A stretch of DNA of 64,000 bases from Luteibacter sp. OK325 (GTDB taxonomy: Bacteria; Pseudomonadota; Gammaproteobacteria; Xanthomonadales; Rhodanobacteraceae). Location: assembly GCF_003050935.1 (NCBI RefSeq), contig NZ_QAOX01000003.1:248001-312000 (forward strand), in the 5' to 3' direction. A program made the translations under genes and the position numbers. A model generated the notes under the pieces. The model was not told the DNA's origin. It was given only the letters and a program-made list of their open reading frames with translations, and did not search any database. Of the stretch, positions 62,646 to 64,000 are shown piece by piece; positions within the stretch are counted from its first letter, which is position 1; every line of letters begins with the position of its first letter.

Positions 62646-64000
62646 ATGAAAAACCAGTTTCTCTCTCGCAGGAGCGCACTCGCACTGGCGGTATGTACCT
62701 GCCTGGGCGGCGTTTCGAGCGTCTACGCGCAGTCCACTACCGGCAGTATCAACGGCAACGTGCCGGTTGCGGGCAATGAAACCGTGGTCATCGAGAACAC
62801 CAACGGCTTCCGCCGCGAGGTTCAGGTCGACGCACGCGGCAAGTACGCCGCCAACCAGCTTCCGCTCGGCACCTACTCGGTCAGCTTGCTGCGCGACGGT
62901 GCCACCGTCGATTCGCGCAAGGACGTGAGCCTGCGCGTCGGCGCCAGTACCGATGTGTCGTTCAATGCAGCCGCGGCATCTGCCGGCGATGCCGCCGACG
63001 CCACCTCGCTCAGTGGTGTCACCGTCACCGGTACCGCCCTGCCCAACATCGACGTGACCTCCACCGACTCGCGCACTGTTATCACCTCCGAGCAGCTTGC
63101 CAAGCTGCCGTTGGGTCGTAGCGCCGAGGCCATCGCGTCGCTGGCGCCCGGCGTCGTCAATAACGGCGGCAACTTCAAGAGCGACAACGGCAACTCGGTC
63201 GTCAGCTTCGGCGGTGCCGCCGCCAACGAGAACGCGTACTACATCAACGGTTTCAACACGACCGATCCGCTCAACGCGCTCGGTGGCCTGCAGCTGCCGT
63301 ACGGCGCGATCGACCAGCAGGAGGCCTTGTCGGGCGGCTATAGCGCCATGTACGGCCGTTCCGATGGCGGCGTGATCAGCCAGGTCGGCAAGCGCGGCAC
63401 GAACGAATGGCACTTCGGCGCACAGGTGATCTGGGAGCCGGAGTGGGCACGCGCCTCGGGTCCGAACCTCCGTTACGCCAATGTCCCGGCGTCGGCCCCG
63501 GCAGGTGACCTGTACCAGCCGAAGAGCCAGAACACCCAGTGGACCACGACCACCAGCGTTTATGCCGGCGGCCCGCTGATCAAGGACAAGCTGTTCTTCT
63601 TCGTCGCGGGTGAATTCGAGAAGCAGAATTCGAATACCGTCAACGAAGTCGGCAACACCACGCCTGCGTCGAACAACGTCTACAAGGACCCGCGCTGGTA
63701 CACCAAGCTCGACTGGAACATCAACGACAACAACATCATCGAACTCACTGACGTTGGCGACAAGCGCGAGGGTTCGGGCACGCGTTACAAGTACGATTAC
63801 CAGAACCTGACACGTACCTCGACCATCGGCCCCGTGGACAACACCAAGACCGGCGGCACGTTGTGGTTGGCCAAGTACACCGGCTACATCACCGACGATC
63901 TCACCGTAAGCGCCAGCTACGGCAAGATGTCGAACAAGAACTACGACCAGCCCGGTGGTGAGTACGACCCGACCCTGTCGCGCGTCGACAGCTCGACCCT
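62646..64000 (+). CDS. TonB-dependent receptor (Oar-like), 5' part
   Basis: About 452 codons to the window edge, still open. Signal peptide MKNQFLSRRSALALAVCTCL ... VYA-Q, then a carboxypeptidase-regulatory-like beta domain (about 30-100: GNETVVIENTNGFRREVQVD, LPLGTYSVSLLRDG), then the plug with the TonB-box-like VTVTGTALPN and TVITSEQLAKLPLGRSAEAI, and the first strands of a barrel (AMYGRSDGGVISQV). It imports an unknown large substrate (siderophore, peptide or glycan). Confidence 0.92.
   Translation, partial: MKNQFLSRRSALALAVCTCLGGVSSVYAQSTTGSINGNVPVAGNETVVIENTNGFRREVQVDARGKYAANQLPLGTYSVSLLRDGATVDSRKDVSLRVGASTDVSFNAAAASAGDAADATSLSGVTVTGTALPNIDVTSTDSRTVITSEQLAKLPLGRSAEAIASLAPGVVNNGGNFKSDNGNSVVSFGGAAANENAYYINGFNTTDPLNALGGLQLPYGAIDQQEALSGGYSAMYGRSDGGVISQVGKRGTNEWHFGAQVIWEPEWARASGPNLRYANVPASAPAGDLYQPKSQNTQWTTTTSVYAGGPLIKDKLFFFVAGEFEKQNSNTVNEVGNTTPASNNVYKDPRWYTKLDWNINDNNIIELTDVGDKREGSGTRYKYDYQNLTRTSTIGPVDNTKTGGTLWLAKYTGYITDDLTVSASYGKMSNKNYDQPGGEYDPTLSRVDSST

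Overview
The window looks like chromosome of a GC-rich gammaproteobacterium of the order Xanthomonadales, most likely a Luteibacter/Dyella-type member of the Rhodanobacteraceae. This rests on a PilU-type twitching ATPase, a class I fructose-bisphosphate aldolase close to pyk and gap, a PepSY-PhoP-PhoQ cluster, a birA-coaX-SPOR cluster, a lone ParB-like protein of the kind annotated in xanthomonads as 'plasmid replication/partition related', and many GTAG/GTGG-headed REP palindromes. The genus is inferred from gene content and not proven.

Layout. 0-2 kb: two envelope proteins divergent from pilU. 2-19.5 kb: a loose central-carbon block (pgk, tkt, fba, pyk, gap). Among these genes lie a maleylacetoacetate isomerase, a HAD phosphatase, an O-acyltransferase, three related outer-membrane barrels, a metalloprotease with lectin domains, a TonB-like protein and an S1/P1 nuclease. 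19.6-21.2 kb: two related secreted proteins of unknown function bracketed by direct copies of a composite REP element. 21.2-31.4 kb: amino-acid catabolism (hppD, hmgA, fumarylacetoacetase with a divergent MarR regulator; a POT peptide transporter; tryptophan 2,3-dioxygenase), then a three-gene 2-oxoacid dehydrogenase operon. 31.5-35.8 kb: a DUF1456 protein, trpS with an unusual C-terminal domain, arginase and a divergent LysR regulator.

35.9-37.7 kb holds two toxin-antitoxin-like modules beside a tRNA-Thr(TGT): an Xre/RES pair and a DUF4258/HTH pair. 37.8-45.3 kb is housekeeping: SPOR protein, coaX, birA, an MtfA-like peptidase, phoQ-phoP-PepSY and dusA. 45.3-50.5 kb is an accessory patch. 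It has a 'mobile mystery protein' A/B pair (HTH plus Fic) behind a repeat-rich operator, fragmentary small ORFs, a broken membrane sensor gene, a GNAT enzyme, and a MarR regulator behind a perfect 12-bp-arm palindrome. 50.5-54 kb: a J-domain/membrane/DUF2167 operon, the ParB-like gene and a secreted protein. 54-61 kb: a tightly coupled signalling run (RpfC-like hybrid kinase, alpha/beta hydrolase, beta-propeller kinase, methyltransferase). 61-64 kb: exonuclease III with a basic tail, a degenerate REP cluster and the start of a TonB-dependent receptor that runs off the window.

REP elements occur at about a dozen sites. They appear singly, as inverted pairs and as a ~80-bp composite form with a conserved core. 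One has an internal expansion of a 12-bp unit, and one supplies the stop codon of the fumarylacetoacetase gene. No insertion sequence, rRNA operon or CRISPR array was seen. Everything here is read from sequence and family knowledge; no database search was run.
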